Assembly (NCBI RefSeq): GCF_022900255.1
Contig: NZ_JALIRM010000001.1
Location: 1,171,478 to 1,235,477 of the forward strand
DNA from: Lederbergia wuyishanensis
Lineage (GTDB): Bacteria > Bacillota > Bacilli > Bacillales > Bacillaceae_C
Length of the DNA stretch: 64,000 nucleotides
Direction of reading: 5' to 3'
The notes under the pieces were generated by a model. That model searched no databases and had not been told where the DNA came from. It saw only the letters and a program-made list of their open reading frames with translations. Shown piece by piece: positions 17,838 to 28,074 of the stretch; positions within the stretch are counted from its first letter, which is position 1; every line of letters begins with the position of its first letter. The position numbers and the translations under genes are program-made.

Positions 17838-18866
17838 TTAGTTGGAGGGGGGAGTTTGCTGTTCATTTTTTAATCTTTCTTTTTCCTCTAATTTAACGAC
17901 CACATATTCCGTGTTTTTCATTCGCCAATAAAGATGTTGTAACTGATTTACAAATTTCATTTCATTTTTTTCTTTTCCTGTTGAAAAATATCTTTCCACC
18001 ACTCTGAAAATCGCTCCAGGATGAGCTAAGTAGCTTAAAAACAATAACATTTCTTCTTTCTTAAAAGGAAAATGCCGAAAGTAAGTATCGAGCCACTCTA
18101 AACTTTCATCAAACTTTTTTGGCTGTGTACTCAAGGTACGATCCAAAAACGGCAATAAATCGTGAATGGGGGATGCTATTTGTGATTGTTCGAAATTTGT
18201 AAAGAAACCTAGGCCGTTTTCGTCGTATAGAAAATGTTCATTTGACAATTTACCATGAATTATTACACTTCTAGCTTTTGTTTCTTCACTTGTTGCCTCC
18301 TGCCATTCCTTCAGCTTATTTAAGGCAAAACGTTCTGCACCGTTAATTTCAGTGTAAAATGTACAAAAAAGAAGTTGAAATGGAGACATATATACTGTTC
18401 TCTCACTTCGTTCCACAAAGGCTAACAATGCTTCCTGTTCATTTTCCCATCTGGCTGTTGTTTGTTCGTAATGTTCTTCTCTCATTTCTTTCGTAACAGG
18501 AATTTCACGTACTGACAAGGTATGGAGACGAGCTAACTCTCTAAATAAATCTTTATGTTTTTGAATTCTCCCTTCCCTTTCTTTGTTTTCTAACCAAGGC
18601 ATTAGGTAAAAAAGAGAATTTCCTTCTAATATGGCATATCGTCCATCTAAAGCAGGATAAATCGGTACAATCCTATTATATCCCTTCTGATACAAATGTT
18701 GAACGTAATGAAGAAAATCAATTCCTTTATTTGCTTCCATTTCCTTTAAAGCAAATTCCCCTTTATTCGTATAGACTTTATATACGCGCCCATGCTTTTC
18801 AACAAAATTCATAGACAAACCATAATGGTAGATCAACCTGCTAATGTCCTCATTTGTAAAGGTCAT
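17838..18866 (-). CDS. ysxE: YsxE, CotS-family spore coat kinase-like protein
   Basis: Spore protein related to CotS and aminoglycoside-phosphotransferase-fold proteins; in B. subtilis YsxE is linked to spore coat encasement. The 342 residues show the kinase-like fold: VEKHGRVYKVYTNKGEFALKEM as N-lobe, and IIHGKLSNEHFLYDENGLGFF in place of the APH catalytic HGDxxxxN loop. The aspartate of that loop is Lys/Leu here, so catalysis is doubtful. It follows spoVID by about 65 bases, as in B. subtilis. The stop lies inside a G/C-rich inverted repeat (17825-17853) that lacks a clear U-tract. Confidence 0.85.
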   Translation of the reverse strand: MTFTNEDISRLIYHYGLSMNFVEKHGRVYKVYTNKGEFALKEMEANKGIDFLHYVQHLYQKGYNRIVPIYPALDGRYAILEGNSLFYLMPWLENKEREGRIQKHKDLFRELARLHTLSVREIPVTKEMREEHYEQTTARWENEQEALLAFVERSERTVYMSPFQLLFCTFYTEINGAERFALNKLKEWQEATSEETKARSVIIHGKLSNEHFLYDENGLGFFTNFEQSQIASPIHDLLPFLDRTLSTQPKKFDESLEWLDTYFRHFPFKKEEMLLFLSYLAHPGAIFRVVERYFSTGKEKNEMKFVNQLQHLYWRMKNTEYVVVKLEEKERLKNEQQTPPSN

Positions 18867-18932
18867 ACAATCACCTGCTTAAAAAAGAGGACAAACTGCC
18901 GTGCAGGAGTCCTCCTTAAATAAAATTACCTA

Positions 18933-20075
18933 TTATTTTTTAAAATACGAATGTGATTTCGCTGGAATATACAATACTTGCCCTTCATACACTTCGTGAC
19001 TAGCTTCCAACTTATTTGCTCGTAATATTTGCTGAACACTTACATCATATTTATCAGCAAGTTGTTGAATTGAATCTCCTTGTTGAACGAGACGTACTCT
19101 CATCTTTGTATGAGATTCATCTTCTTTTCGAGCAAAGAAATCTGCAAAAGACATTGATTTATACTTATCTTTCTTTTTCTTTACTACTGCCTTCTCCTCT
19201 TCAGGACTAGATTCCATGCTGCTTGATGATTCAGATGAAGATTCATAATACTCTGCTGGAGACTCCTCGTGATATTGTTCAGTTGATTCTTCCCTATTGT
19301 CATATTGGAAAAAATCTAGTGTCGGTTGAGCCATTGTTTCTAAGGTAAGTTCAGGTATTTTTGGAATAGAAGGATGAAAATGGACCTTCTCTCCGCTTTC
19401 AAATGCTTCTTGAGGAAGAACTCTAGACTCCACTGAAAACGGTTCGAATAACTCCTCATCTTCTTCATCATCATCTTTATATTCTTGTTCTTCATTTTCC
19501 TTTGAGGAACGCGCTAATAATTCTACTTCTACCAGATCGTCCTCCTCAACTTCTTGAAACAATTCACTAGCTTCTTCAAACTCTGTATTCTCTCTAATCG
19601 GAACCTCTTCTACATCCTCTTCAATAGATTCAAATAATTCCGTTTTCTCTTGATAAATTCCATGCACATAAATATCTGCGTAAAGTTTTAATTTGCAACT
19701 ATCTTCTAAATCATAATCAAAAGTATGGATTTCTACTTCCATTTCATCCATATTGACAATTCTTTTCTTTGGTATTGTTATATCGACTGGAAATTGATGT
19801 GAAAAATTACTCGCTTCATCATTTCGAATGTCAACAGCTTGAATAAACGTCATCCCGGTTTTAGGAAAATGATCCTCCACACCGCTATCAAAACTGTGAT
19901 TAAACTCCCCAGTAAGCTGAAGGGTTCCTTTTAGTACTACGTAATCATCTTCATCAATAATCGATATATTAGGATCTAAAGATATAGATATAAGTTCATC
20001 TACTTCCTGTCCTTTTTGAAACCAAACTGTTTCTTCAAGCGGGAATTTGAGCGATGTTTGTTGGCGATCAGGCAA
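18933..20075 (-). CDS. spoVID: SpoVID, spore coat morphogenetic protein
   Basis: Directs encasement of the forespore by coat proteins and docks SafA. The 380-residue product has an N-terminal beta-rich region (LKFPLEETVWFQKGQEVDEL), a long acidic middle (about 150-290, rich in E and D), and a C-terminal LysM domain (VRLVQQGDSIQQLADKYDVS...VLYIPA, about 328-373). The TTG at 20075 was chosen because GGAGGAATC precedes it by nine bases; an upstream ATG reading overlaps that site. It is next to ysxE and hemL, as in B. subtilis. Confidence 0.92.
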   Translation of the reverse strand: MPDRQQTSLKFPLEETVWFQKGQEVDELISISLDPNISIIDEDDYVVLKGTLQLTGEFNHSFDSGVEDHFPKTGMTFIQAVDIRNDEASNFSHQFPVDITIPKKRIVNMDEMEVEIHTFDYDLEDSCKLKLYADIYVHGIYQEKTELFESIEEDVEEVPIRENTEFEEASELFQEVEEDDLVEVELLARSSKENEEQEYKDDDEEDEELFEPFSVESRVLPQEAFESGEKVHFHPSIPKIPELTLETMAQPTLDFFQYDNREESTEQYHEESPAEYYESSSESSSSMESSPEEEKAVVKKKKDKYKSMSFADFFARKEDESHTKMRVRLVQQGDSIQQLADKYDVSVQQILRANKLEASHEVYEGQVLYIPAKSHSYFKK

Positions 20076-20531
20076 GATTGATTCCTCCTTTCGTTTCCAA
20101 TGCAAATAATATCGGTCACTTACAGCCTATGAGGGAAGAGTAACTTTTATGATTACTCACATAAACTTCTGGGTTGATTTCCACTCGGCGTGCTCACTTT
20201 CATTTATGAAGAAAAACGGGAGGCTCTTTAACAGGGGTGACAAGAAAATGTTTATGCACTCTTTATGTTGTTTCTCAGCTTACTGAGTACTGGGTTTTTG
20301 ATCTCGGAAAGTTGTCGCCTTGAAATAAACCCAAAACATTAGTTCAAAAGATATATCTAAAAAACATACAAAACTTAGCACGTCGTCTTTAAAATATATA
20401 AACACAGGATATGGCTTTTCGCCATCGCCAAAGAACTGGCGTTATAGTCTACGTTCCTTTATTGGCGTTCTACTGAGATAAAAGAACACGAATAGGAACG
20501 AGACGGAGCGATTTATCGCTGTTAAAGAACA
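20076..20531. other. Long spoVID-hemL gap with repeat remnants
   Basis: About 450 bases without a gene. It contains an imperfect GAGTAA/TTACTC hairpin (20139-20159), a stretch near 20172-20235 (TTGATTTCCACTC ... CGGGAGGCTC) that resembles a decayed copy of a common Bacillaceae intergenic palindrome (from memory), and a copy of a three-copy repeat at 20448-20500. No clear sigma-E promoter for spoVID was identified. Confidence 0.5.
20448..20500 (+). repeat. Intergenic repeat family, copy B
   Basis: Core ACTGAGATAAAAGAACA preceded by CTACGTTCCTTT and followed by GGAACGAG. It aligns with copies at 21991-22063 (minus) and 46443-46507 (plus), with an eight-base insertion before the core. Confidence 0.45.
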
Positions 20532-20566
20532 AAAAAAAGAAGTAATAGCTTTGTAGCCATTACTCC
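20532..20566 (-). terminator. Terminator of the heme operon
   Basis: Perfect stem AGTAATGGCT/AGCTATTACT on the minus strand with an ACAA loop, followed by TCTTTTTTTTG, directly after the hemL stop. Confidence 0.9.
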
Positions 20567-20574
20567 TTTTATAT

Positions 20575-21864
20575 TTAGTTTCGAATCTTATTGAATGTAT
20601 TTTTTACAGCAGCTATTGTTTTTTCGATATCTTCATCTGAATGAGCACTAGATAGGAATAATCCTTCAAACTGAGACGGTGGTAAAAATACTCCATTATT
20701 GGCCATTTCCTTATAATATCTTGCAAATAATGATAAGTCAGACGTTTTTGCAGTCTCGTAATTTGTTACTTTTTCATTCGTGAAGAAAATTCCAATCATG
20801 GAACCAGCTCGATTAATGGTATGTGGGATTCCATTCATCTCTGCTGCTTCTTTCAATCCCGCTTCCAACATATCAGCTTTTTGGATGAACTCCTCATAAG
20901 TTTTCGGACTTAATTGACTGAGTGTCTCATATCCCGCTGTCATGGCAAGTGGATTTCCTGAAAGCGTACCTGCTTGATAAATAGGTCCACTTGGAGCTAT
21001 TTTTTCCATAATTTCTGCCTTTCCACCATAAGCGCCAACTGGGAGACCTCCACCAATTACTTTTCCTAAACAAGTCAAGTCAGGTGTAATCCCAAAGTAT
21101 CCTTGGGCACAATTATAGCCCACTCGGAAGCCTGTCATCACTTCATCAAAAATTAACAATGCGCCATACTCATTTGTAACTTCACGCAGACCTTCTAGAA
21201 ATCCAGGAACAGGAGGAACTACTCCCATATTACCTGCTACAGGTTCTACAATAATACAAGCAATGTCTTCTCCATACTCTTTAAACGCATATTTAACACT
21301 TTCCAAGTCGTTGTAAGGAACGGTGATTGTATTTTTCGCAACACTATCAGGTACCCCAGGACTATCGGGCAAACCAAGCGTAGCAACACCTGAGCCAGCC
21401 TTGATTAAAAGGGAATCTCCATGACCGTGATAGCAACCTTCAAATTTAAGTATTTTATTTCGGCCTGTATAGCCCCTTGCAAGGCGCAAGGCACTCATCG
21501 TTGCCTCAGTTCCAGAAGAAACCATCCGAATAATTTCAATGGATGGAACACGTTCAGTAACAAGCTTGGCAAGTTTATTTTCTATAAGTGTAGGCGCGCC
21601 AAAGCTCGTACCACTTTCAGCTACTTTTTTTATCGCTTCTACTACTTGATCATTTGCATGACCAAGAATTAGTGGTCCCCAGGATAATACATAATCTATA
21701 TATTCATTGCCATCAATATCATAGATTTTGGAACCTTTTCCTCTTTCCATAAAAATAGGATCCATATCAACCGATTTAAAAGCTCGAACTGGACTATTTA
21801 CCCCACCAGGCATTAGATTAATTGCTTCTTTAAAAGCCTGCTTTGATTTTTCGTATGAACGCAC
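20575..21864 (-). CDS. hemL: Glutamate-1-semialdehyde 2,1-aminomutase
   Basis: PLP enzyme converting glutamate-1-semialdehyde to 5-aminolevulinate. The 429 residues include [12 protein letters not shown] at the N-terminus, the phosphate-binding [15 protein letters not shown], the [14 protein letters not shown] stretch, and the Schiff-base lysine in [17 protein letters not shown]. The GTG at 21864 follows GGTGGAGG. It is the last gene of the heme cluster and is separated from hemB by 211 bases carrying a repeat, unlike the tightly packed upstream genes. Confidence 0.97.
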   Translation of the reverse strand: MRSYEKSKQAFKEAINLMPGGVNSPVRAFKSVDMDPIFMERGKGSKIYDIDGNEYIDYVLSWGPLILGHANDQVVEAIKKVAESGTSFGAPTLIENKLAKLVTERVPSIEIIRMVSSGTEATMSALRLARGYTGRNKILKFEGCYHGHGDSLLIKAGSGVATLGLPDSPGVPDSVAKNTITVPYNDLESVKYAFKEYGEDIACIIVEPVAGNMGVVPPVPGFLEGLREVTNEYGALLIFDEVMTGFRVGYNCAQGYFGITPDLTCLGKVIGGGLPVGAYGGKAEIMEKIAPSGPIYQAGTLSGNPLAMTAGYETLSQLSPKTYEEFIQKADMLEAGLKEAAEMNGIPHTINRAGSMIGIFFTNEKVTNYETAKTSDLSLFARYYKEMANNGVFLPPSQFEGLFLSSAHSDEDIEKTIAAVKNTFNKIRN

Positions 21865-21990
21865 AAGAAAACCTCCACCCTATTTATTTCTTTCTCAGGA
21901 ATATACATTTTAGAACTTTGTAGAAAAAGAAAGAAGTACCAGTCCAGCCTCAGTGCCTATCGACTAGTAATCTTCTTGTCCTTTTCTTTT

Positions 21991-22063
21991 GCGTAAGTCA
22001 ACATAGGCTCGTACCTCGCCTGTTTCCTTTATCTCAGTCAAAGGACCGTAAGTTTTTACGTCG
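21991..22063 (-). repeat. Intergenic repeat family, copy A
   Basis: Read on the minus strand: GACGTAAAAACTTACGG, then CCTTTGACTGAGATAAAGG, AAACAGGCGAGG and GAGCCTATGTTGAC. It lies between hemB and hemL. The best match is copy C at 46443-46507; copy B on the other side of hemL is in the opposite orientation. Confidence 0.55.
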
Positions 22064-22075
22064 ATGGACAGGCAC

Positions 22076-23062
22076 TTACACTTTTGTATTTTGTAGCCAT
22101 CTTGCAGCATCTTTTGCAAAGTAAGTAATGATGATATCCGATCCTGCTCGTTTTAATCCGGTAAGCATTTCCATTACAATAGCTTCTTCATTTATCCATC
22201 CATTGGCTGCTGCTGCTTTTATCATTGAATATTCACCGCTTACGTTATAAGAAACGATTGGAGCGTTGCAATGATTTTTTACATCTCTAATAATATCCAT
22301 ATAGGCTAGTGCGGGCTTCACAATAAGAAAATCTGCGCCTTCCTCTATATCTGACTGAGCTTCTCTTAATGCTTCCATTCGATTAGCAGGATCCATCTGA
22401 TATGTTTTGCGATCACCAAATTGTGGGGCACTATTAGCTGCATCTCTAAATGGACCATAAAAAGCAGAAGAATATTTAACTGCATATGACATAATTGGGA
22501 TATGATCAAAACCAGCTTCATCCAACCCTTGTCTAATCGCAGCAACAAATCCATCCATCATATTAGAAGGTGCAATGATATCAGCTCCCGCCTTGGCTTG
22601 GCTAATAGCTGTTCTAACAAGCAACTCAAGACTTTCATCATTTAAAACATAATCATTTTCTACTATTCCACAATGCCCATGGTCGGTATATTCACAAAGA
22701 CAAGTGTCCGCCACGACAAGTAGATCGGGGTAATATTTCTTTACTTCTCTAGTTGCTTCTTGTACGATACCATGATCATGATAGGCACCGGAACCACAAT
22801 CGTCCTTTTCTTTCGGAACTCCAAATAGAATTATGGATTTAATCCCAAGACTTACGATTTCGTCCAGTTCTTCTTTTAATAAATCCAAGGATATTTGAAA
22901 AACTCCAGGCATAGATGATACTTCATTTCTTTCATTTTCCCCCTCTATGATAAAAAGAGGGTATATGAAATCTTCTACGTGTAAATGAGTTTCACGAACC
23001 ATAGACCTCATATTAGCGGAATGACGCAATCTTCTGTGGCGTTTAAATTGAACTTTTTCCAT
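22076..23062 (-). CDS. hemB: Porphobilinogen synthase (ALA dehydratase)
   Basis: Condenses two 5-aminolevulinates into porphobilinogen. The 328-residue protein has the metal-binding [17 protein letters not shown], the first Schiff-base lysine in [19 protein letters not shown] and the second in [14 protein letters not shown]. The three-cysteine site indicates a zinc-type enzyme. The ATG at 23062 ([15 protein letters not shown]) has GGAGGGAAAG upstream and begins one base after the hemD stop; a longer ATG reading from 23080 lies inside hemD and lacks a site. Confidence 0.97.
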   Translation of the reverse strand: MEKVQFKRHRRLRHSANMRSMVRETHLHVEDFIYPLFIIEGENERNEVSSMPGVFQISLDLLKEELDEIVSLGIKSIILFGVPKEKDDCGSGAYHDHGIVQEATREVKKYYPDLLVVADTCLCEYTDHGHCGIVENDYVLNDESLELLVRTAISQAKAGADIIAPSNMMDGFVAAIRQGLDEAGFDHIPIMSYAVKYSSAFYGPFRDAANSAPQFGDRKTYQMDPANRMEALREAQSDIEEGADFLIVKPALAYMDIIRDVKNHCNAPIVSYNVSGEYSMIKAAAANGWINEEAIVMEMLTGLKRAGSDIIITYFAKDAARWLQNTKV

Positions 23063-23063
23063 T

Positions 23064-23873
23064 CTAATCTTTCCCTCCATCTACTTGCTTTTTGACATAC
23101 AAGCATATCTCATTGAACATATCATCAATTGTAAATGTTTTAGGACAAATATGTGTAGTATAACCTGCTTGTTCAATCGTTCGTTTAGTTACAGTTCCAA
23201 TTGCAGCATATAAAAGCTTTTTCGCATGACTGCTAAGATGATGCTGAACGACTATTTTCATAAAATGATTAAAGGTAGAAGGACTTGTAAACGATGCAAT
23301 ATCCAGCAAATCCTCTTCCAACATACTGACTAATTTATCTGTTTCTTTTGAAGGATAATATGTTTCATATACGATCCATTCATCAGCAGTATATCCACGA
23401 GACCGAAAACTCTCAGCTATAATATTACTTGCAAGATTTCCTTTTGGAATCAACACTTTTTTCCCAATCAAGCCTTGGTTAAAAAATTCACGAGCAAAAT
23501 CCTCTGCAGTATATACATTAGGCATAAAGCGAGAAGGAAGTCTGTATCGATGTAATGCTTCCCTTGTTTTTTCACCGACAACAGCATATTGAATATTACC
23601 TTTATGAAGGATTTGTTCATCAACTAAGCCCTTTATATGTTCAAAAAAATAATGAACCCCATTTTTACTGGTGAAAATAATCCATTCATATTGATTCAAA
23701 TTTTTAATAAAATAGGATGCATTTTGATCATGATGTGCTCGAAAATCGATGAGAGGAACCATATGTGGCACCCCACCAGATGAAGCAACATCCATACAAA
23801 ATTTTTCTCCCTGTTCTCCACCACGAGTAATGAGCACATGCTTGCCTTTTAACGGAAGCTCTCTGCTCTTCAT
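23064..23873 (-). CDS. hemD: Uroporphyrinogen-III synthase
   Basis: Closes and inverts ring D of hydroxymethylbilane to give uroporphyrinogen III. The 269 residues follow the weakly conserved HemD pattern: [16 protein letters not shown] at the start, [33 protein letters not shown], and [14 protein letters not shown]. The start shares ATGA with the hemC stop, so the two are coupled. Location between hemC and hemB supports the call. Confidence 0.94.
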   Translation of the reverse strand: MKSRELPLKGKHVLITRGGEQGEKFCMDVASSGGVPHMVPLIDFRAHHDQNASYFIKNLNQYEWIIFTSKNGVHYFFEHIKGLVDEQILHKGNIQYAVVGEKTREALHRYRLPSRFMPNVYTAEDFAREFFNQGLIGKKVLIPKGNLASNIIAESFRSRGYTADEWIVYETYYPSKETDKLVSMLEEDLLDIASFTSPSTFNHFMKIVVQHHLSSHAKKLLYAAIGTVTKRTIEQAGYTTHICPKTFTIDDMFNEICLYVKKQVDGGKD

Positions 23874-24802
23874 TTCTCCAATTCATCCCTTACTTGATCA
23901 ATCAATTTTTTTGCTCCTTGATCAATTAAAAGTCTAGACGCTTCTTCACCTACTAATCTTGGTTCCCATCCTGTCACTGTTTCTTTATAGACAATCTTTC
24001 CGTCAGGAGATGCAACTAGTGCCGTGAGCTCAATTTGATTATCATCTAATATCTTTCCGAAGCCTGCAATTGGGACTTGGCAGCTTCCTTCCATTTCATG
24101 TAGGAAAATACGCTCTGCTTCAACAGCACGGGCTGTAACATCAGATGTAAGTTTTGATAAATGCTCTAGCAACTCCATATCATCTGCCCTACACTCTATC
24201 CCAAGTGCTCCTTGACCAATCGCAGGTAGGCAGTTTGTTGGATCTAAAAATTCAGTTGCAATATCCGCCTTCCATCCCATACGTGAAAGTCCAGCAGCGG
24301 CCAGGATGATAGCATCGTAATCTTCAGTTTCTAATTTATTTATACGAGTTTCAATATTTCCACGTATCCATTTAATTTCTAAATCAGGTCGCATTGCCAA
24401 AATTTGAGCACTTCTTCTTAAGCTGCTTGTACCAACTTTTGCACCTGCAGGAAGATCCTTCAGCTTTACATGATTTTTTGAAATCAATACATCACGAGGG
24501 TCTTCTCTCTCAGGAATACACCCAATGACAAGGCCATCTGGTAGAACGGCGGGCATATCTTTCATGCTATGAACAGCCATATCAATTTCTCCATCCAACA
24601 TCGCCTGTTCTATTTCTTTAACAAATAGACCTTTTCCGCCTACCTTTGATAGGGTAACATCAAGAATTCGATCACCTTTTGTAACAATTTCTTTTATCTC
24701 AAATTCAAAAGGAGCTCCAAGCTTTTCCAGTTGTTCACGAACCCAATTTGTCTGTGTTAATGCAAGTTTACTTCTTCTTGAACCAATGATGATTTTTCGC
24801 AT
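23870..24802 (-). CDS. hemC: Hydroxymethylbilane synthase (porphobilinogen deaminase)
   Basis: Polymerises four porphobilinogens on a dipyrromethane cofactor. The 310 residues carry [17 protein letters not shown], the catalytic aspartate in [34 protein letters not shown] and the cofactor-binding cysteine in [14 protein letters not shown]. Length is standard. It follows hemX by 25 bases and overlaps hemD by four. Confidence 0.98.
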   Translation of the reverse strand: MRKIIIGSRRSKLALTQTNWVREQLEKLGAPFEFEIKEIVTKGDRILDVTLSKVGGKGLFVKEIEQAMLDGEIDMAVHSMKDMPAVLPDGLVIGCIPEREDPRDVLISKNHVKLKDLPAGAKVGTSSLRRSAQILAMRPDLEIKWIRGNIETRINKLETEDYDAIILAAAGLSRMGWKADIATEFLDPTNCLPAIGQGALGIECRADDMELLEHLSKLTSDVTARAVEAERIFLHEMEGSCQVPIAGFGKILDDNQIELTALVASPDGKIVYKETVTGWEPRLVGEEASRLLIDQGAKKLIDQVRDELEK

Positions 24803-24827
24803 GAAATAATCTCCTGCCTTAATTTAT

Positions 24828-25655
24828 TTACTCATACCATATATGAAAGTTTGATAATCGACTTATAAAAATAAAATTTATCAATACAATTAAAAATGAT
24901 GCAGAATTCCATAAAGCAAGTGTTTTTCCGAACACTTCTTTTTTTCTGTACAAATATAGCACGAAGCTATAAATCAAAAATACAAAAAATGAGCCAAGAA
25001 TTTTTGGATCATACCATTGGAAGAATGAAAGTTTCATAAAAGCCCATTGCAACCCAAGAATGAGACTTAAAAGCAATAAAGGTACTCCAATTAAATTTAG
25101 TACATAGCATATTTTTTCAAGCTTAGCTAAATCACTTAGGCGCCATAGACGTTGAATCCATTTCTTTCCTTTTAGCAGTTTGTACTGCAATAAATAAAGT
25201 ATCGAGAAAACAAAAGATAAAGTAAATGCACCATATGACAATATAGCCATTGTAATATGAATAAATAGCAACTCGGAAATTAGCTGCTCAGCCATTGCTG
25301 GCCTTTGGATTGGAGCAAATGCATGTATTGCCATTACGGTAAACCCTAGAAGGTTTGTAAAAAATACTGTAAAATCCACTTTTAAAATTCGATGAATCAT
25401 CAGTGATAATGTGATAAGTATCCAAGAATAAAAATAGAGACCTTCAAATAACGTAAGTACTGGAAATCTCCCAGTTTCCATCATATATAGACATAAAAAA
25501 ATTGTTTGAAGGATCCAAACAATCGAAAGAAGCAGGAAGGCAAGTCGATTTGCCTTCCGATTGTGTTCAAGAAAATCAAAAAAATATAATAATATCGATA
25601 AAGCGTATATAACGATAACAATTTCTGGCAATCTAACCATCATTAGCTCAATCAT
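24828..25655 (-). CDS. hemX: HemX membrane protein (CcsA-like fold)
   Basis: Polytopic membrane protein of 275 residues related to cytochrome c assembly CcsA proteins. In B. subtilis HemX lowers HemA levels. About eight hydrophobic helices are visible (for example IVIVIYALSILLYFF, LLSIVWILQTIFLCLYM, AILSYGAFTLSFVFSILYLL, GVPLLLLSLILGLQWAFM), with the family feature HITMAILSYGAF. The ATG at 25655 lies eight bases after GAGGA; the preceding GTG codon is less well placed. It sits between hemA and hemC as in other bacilli. Confidence 0.92.
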   Translation of the reverse strand: MIELMMVRLPEIVIVIYALSILLYFFDFLEHNRKANRLAFLLLSIVWILQTIFLCLYMMETGRFPVLTLFEGLYFYSWILITLSLMIHRILKVDFTVFFTNLLGFTVMAIHAFAPIQRPAMAEQLISELLFIHITMAILSYGAFTLSFVFSILYLLQYKLLKGKKWIQRLWRLSDLAKLEKICYVLNLIGVPLLLLSLILGLQWAFMKLSFFQWYDPKILGSFFVFLIYSFVLYLYRKKEVFGKTLALWNSASFLIVLINFIFISRLSNFHIWYE

Positions 25656-25668
25656 CACACACGTCCTC

Positions 25669-27018
25669 TTAAGATTGGTAAGTAGGAAGCGGGACAGACA
25701 TTAGATGTTTATCTTGTTTGGTTTCTTTCAGTTCTTTTGCTTGTCCACTAATTGGCTCTTCTAAATCAAATATTTGTTTAAAAAGAGCAATTTTTTCGGT
25801 TGCCTGTGGCTGTCCGGAAAATTCCTTTACTTGTAAAATTGGATCTTTTAATAATTGATTAATAATGCTTTTTGTGTGCTTACTAATTATTTTGCGTTCA
25901 CGATCTGTTAAATCAGGTAATTTTCGTTCAATACTTTCCATTGTATTCATTTGGATGGCATTTGCTTTTTCCCTTAATGCGGAGATGACAGGTACAACTC
26001 CTAATGTATTGACCCATTCATTAAAGGATTCTATTTCTAATTTAATCATAGAAGAAATCTTTTCAGCTGCTTTTTTTCTTTCAACCATATTGGCTTCGAC
26101 GATTCCTTCTAAATCATCTATATCATATAGGAATGCACTTTCCAATTCGGAGACCGCTGGGTCAATATCCCTTGGCACAGCAATATCCATAAGGAATAGA
26201 GGGCGTCCTCTACGAATTTTCTCCATATTAGCGACCATCTTCTTATCAATAACATAACCCGTAGCGCCAGTAGAGCTTATTACAATATCCGCTTCTATCA
26301 GAGCGCATTGAAGCTCGTTAAGCATTTTGGCTTTACCAGAAAATTGTTCCGCAAGCGACTGTGCCTTTTCGAATGTTCTATTCACAACGGTTACCTTCGT
26401 AGCACCGTTCGAATAAAGGTTTTTAATTGCAAGTTCACCCATTTTTCCAGCACCAATAACAAGTACGTGTTTTTCCTTTAAATCACCAAATACTTTTTTG
26501 GCTAGCTCCACAGCCGCGTAACTAACGGAAACCGCATTTGCTCCTATATCCGTTTCAGAATGACCACGTTTTGCAACTGTGATCGCCTGCTTTACTAAAT
26601 GATTGAAAATCGTTCCGGTAGTACCATTATCTTGTGCCATCAAGAAGCTATTCCTTATTTGGCCAAGTATTTGCGTTTCACCAAGAACCATTGAATTTAA
26701 CCCGCACGTCACATTAAAAAGATGATCAACCGCAGATTCATTTTCTTGAATATTTAAATGGCTCACAAATTCCTCTTGGTTTAGATTGAACCATTCTGCT
26801 AAGAATTGCTTTATATAATAGCGTCCAGTATGCAATTGATCCACAACAGCATATACTTCTGTACGGTTACATGTGGAAACAATCATGTTTTCCAATATAC
26901 TTTTTTTATTTTTTAAAGTTGTCATGGCTAAAGGCAAATCTGTTTCAGAAAAAGCTAGCCTTTCCCTTATCTCAACTGGAGCCGTTCTATAATTTAGTCC
27001 TACAACAATGATGTGCAT
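25669..27018 (-). CDS. hemA: Glutamyl-tRNA reductase
   Basis: First committed step of C5 heme synthesis: NADPH-dependent reduction of glutamyl-tRNA to glutamate-1-semialdehyde. The 449 residues show [18 protein letters not shown], the catalytic cysteine in [11 protein letters not shown] (about residue 50), [13 protein letters not shown], and the NADPH fold [27 protein letters not shown] precedes the ATG. It leads the operon and has a PerR-like box in its promoter region. Confidence 0.97.
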   Translation of the reverse strand: MHIIVVGLNYRTAPVEIRERLAFSETDLPLAMTTLKNKKSILENMIVSTCNRTEVYAVVDQLHTGRYYIKQFLAEWFNLNQEEFVSHLNIQENESAVDHLFNVTCGLNSMVLGETQILGQIRNSFLMAQDNGTTGTIFNHLVKQAITVAKRGHSETDIGANAVSVSYAAVELAKKVFGDLKEKHVLVIGAGKMGELAIKNLYSNGATKVTVVNRTFEKAQSLAEQFSGKAKMLNELQCALIEADIVISSTGATGYVIDKKMVANMEKIRRGRPLFLMDIAVPRDIDPAVSELESAFLYDIDDLEGIVEANMVERKKAAEKISSMIKLEIESFNEWVNTLGVVPVISALREKANAIQMNTMESIERKLPDLTDRERKIISKHTKSIINQLLKDPILQVKEFSGQPQATEKIALFKQIFDLEEPISGQAKELKETKQDKHLMSVPLPTYQS

Positions 27019-27370
27019 AAAAATTCCGCACCTCCAGATTTATTGCTACTATCGTTTATTATACCACGACAGATTAGAAGAATTCTAAAAAGATGTGAAC
27101 AGATCTTGAAACGTGTGTTATATTAAATATATATAATTCTCTTGATACATACTAAAAAGTAAGAGGCGTCTTTAATCCAACGCTCAAATGTTCTGATACG
27201 TTTAAAAATCTTTTATTTACTTTTGCAGCATCAGTTAATTTGACACAAGTCGTTTGAGCCAAAGCTAAACAGTAAAAGCCTAAATTTTAAAATACTCACT
27301 TATAAAAACTCATACTTAATTAAGGTATCAAATAGGTGAAGGAAATACAAGTTTACAGGAATGGTGTCTT
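27019..27370. other. Divergent hemA / ysxD control region
   Basis: A 352-base gap between divergent genes. On the minus side a -10 element TATAAT lies at 27058-27063 with a PerR-like box just upstream. The rest (27100-27350) is AT-rich without a gene; no clear promoter for the plus-strand gene was seen. Confidence 0.5.
27074..27088 (-). promoter_or_regulatory. PerR-like box upstream of hemA
   Basis: The 15-mer TTAGAAGAATTCTAA is a near-palindrome that matches the PerR consensus TTATAATNATTATAA at about 11-12 of 14 informative positions with 7-1-7 spacing. It sits 10 bases upstream of the hemA -10 and overlaps the -35 region. In B. subtilis the hemAXCDBL operon is PerR-regulated, so peroxide control of heme synthesis is a good inference. 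Confidence 0.65.
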
Positions 27371-27859
27371 ATGAAAAAAAAGTCTTATCTCTCAGGAGTC
27401 ATCCTAATAGGATTTGGTATATATTTTCTATTTCAACAATATCATTTTTCCCTTTTTGAAGGGTTTTACTCTTGGTCCACACTGCTTTTTATAGTAGGAC
27501 TAGGTTTTCTAGCTAATGGTTATTTAGGAAAGGCATACGAATCCATACTTCCTGGAGTTGTATTAACTGGTTTAGGGCTCCATTTCCATATTGCAAACAA
27601 ACTTGATACTTGGCCAGATCATTCGGGTATATTTCTTTTATTGGTTGCCTTAGGAATTTTACTTACATATGTTAAAACAGGAACGAATCTTTTCCAAGGT
27701 ATTATATTCCTTGCAATGGCAACATTATTATTGTTTTTCGATAGATTACTAGTTTGGGCAAACCAACAAGGCCATAATCTTTCAAGTATAAGTCAATTTT
27801 GGCCATTCCTATTTATTATTTTGGGAGCATATTTTTTATTTTTTAAAAAGTCTAGATAA
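27371..27859 (+). CDS. ysxD: YsxD-like membrane protein
   Basis: A 162-residue polytopic protein with about four to five hydrophobic helices in pairs (YLSGVILIGFGIYFLFQQYHF ... FLLLVALGILLTY ... FWPFLFIILGAYFLFFKK). The repeated GxxLxGxGxYFLF-type motifs resemble LiaF/DUF5668 transmembrane domains. Size and position between hemA and engB match B. subtilis ysxD, a conserved protein of unknown function. Symbol given on synteny. Confidence 0.7.
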   Translation: MKKKSYLSGVILIGFGIYFLFQQYHFSLFEGFYSWSTLLFIVGLGFLANGYLGKAYESILPGVVLTGLGLHFHIANKLDTWPDHSGIFLLLVALGILLTYVKTGTNLFQGIIFLAMATLLLFFDRLLVWANQQGHNLSSISQFWPFLFIILGAYFLFFKKSR

Positions 27860-27908
27860 AAGTTAAAAGTGCATTCCATTTTTGGGAATGCACTTTTTAA
27901 CTTTTATT
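27858..27908. terminator. Strong bidirectional terminator after the ysxD-like gene
   Basis: Long perfect stem (AAGTGCATTCC against GGAATGCACTT, extended by AAAGTTAAA/TTTAACTTT) with T-rich tails both ways, immediately after the stop. Confidence 0.9.
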
Positions 27909-28001
27909 TTAATTTTGGTTACTGACACACTCTTACCGCAGATAGTTTGGAAGCTTGCTGGCGCTTGAAGTGCTGCATGGTCTCCCATAAACTGTTCTTC
28001 T

Positions 28002-28046
28002 CACAACTGGGGAAGTGTCGGACGTTCTCGCTAATTCCCCTTTGTG
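28002..28046 (-). other. Inverted repeat downstream of engB
   Basis: Arms CACAACTGGGGAA and TTCCCCTTTGTG pair with a small bulge around a 20-base loop. It lies 30 bases after the engB stop and has no U-tract, so it is not a standard terminator. It belongs to a more GC-rich, gene-free stretch at 27925-28070. Confidence 0.4.
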
Positions 28047-28074
28047 GCAAAGAAATACTATATTCTTTAATTGC

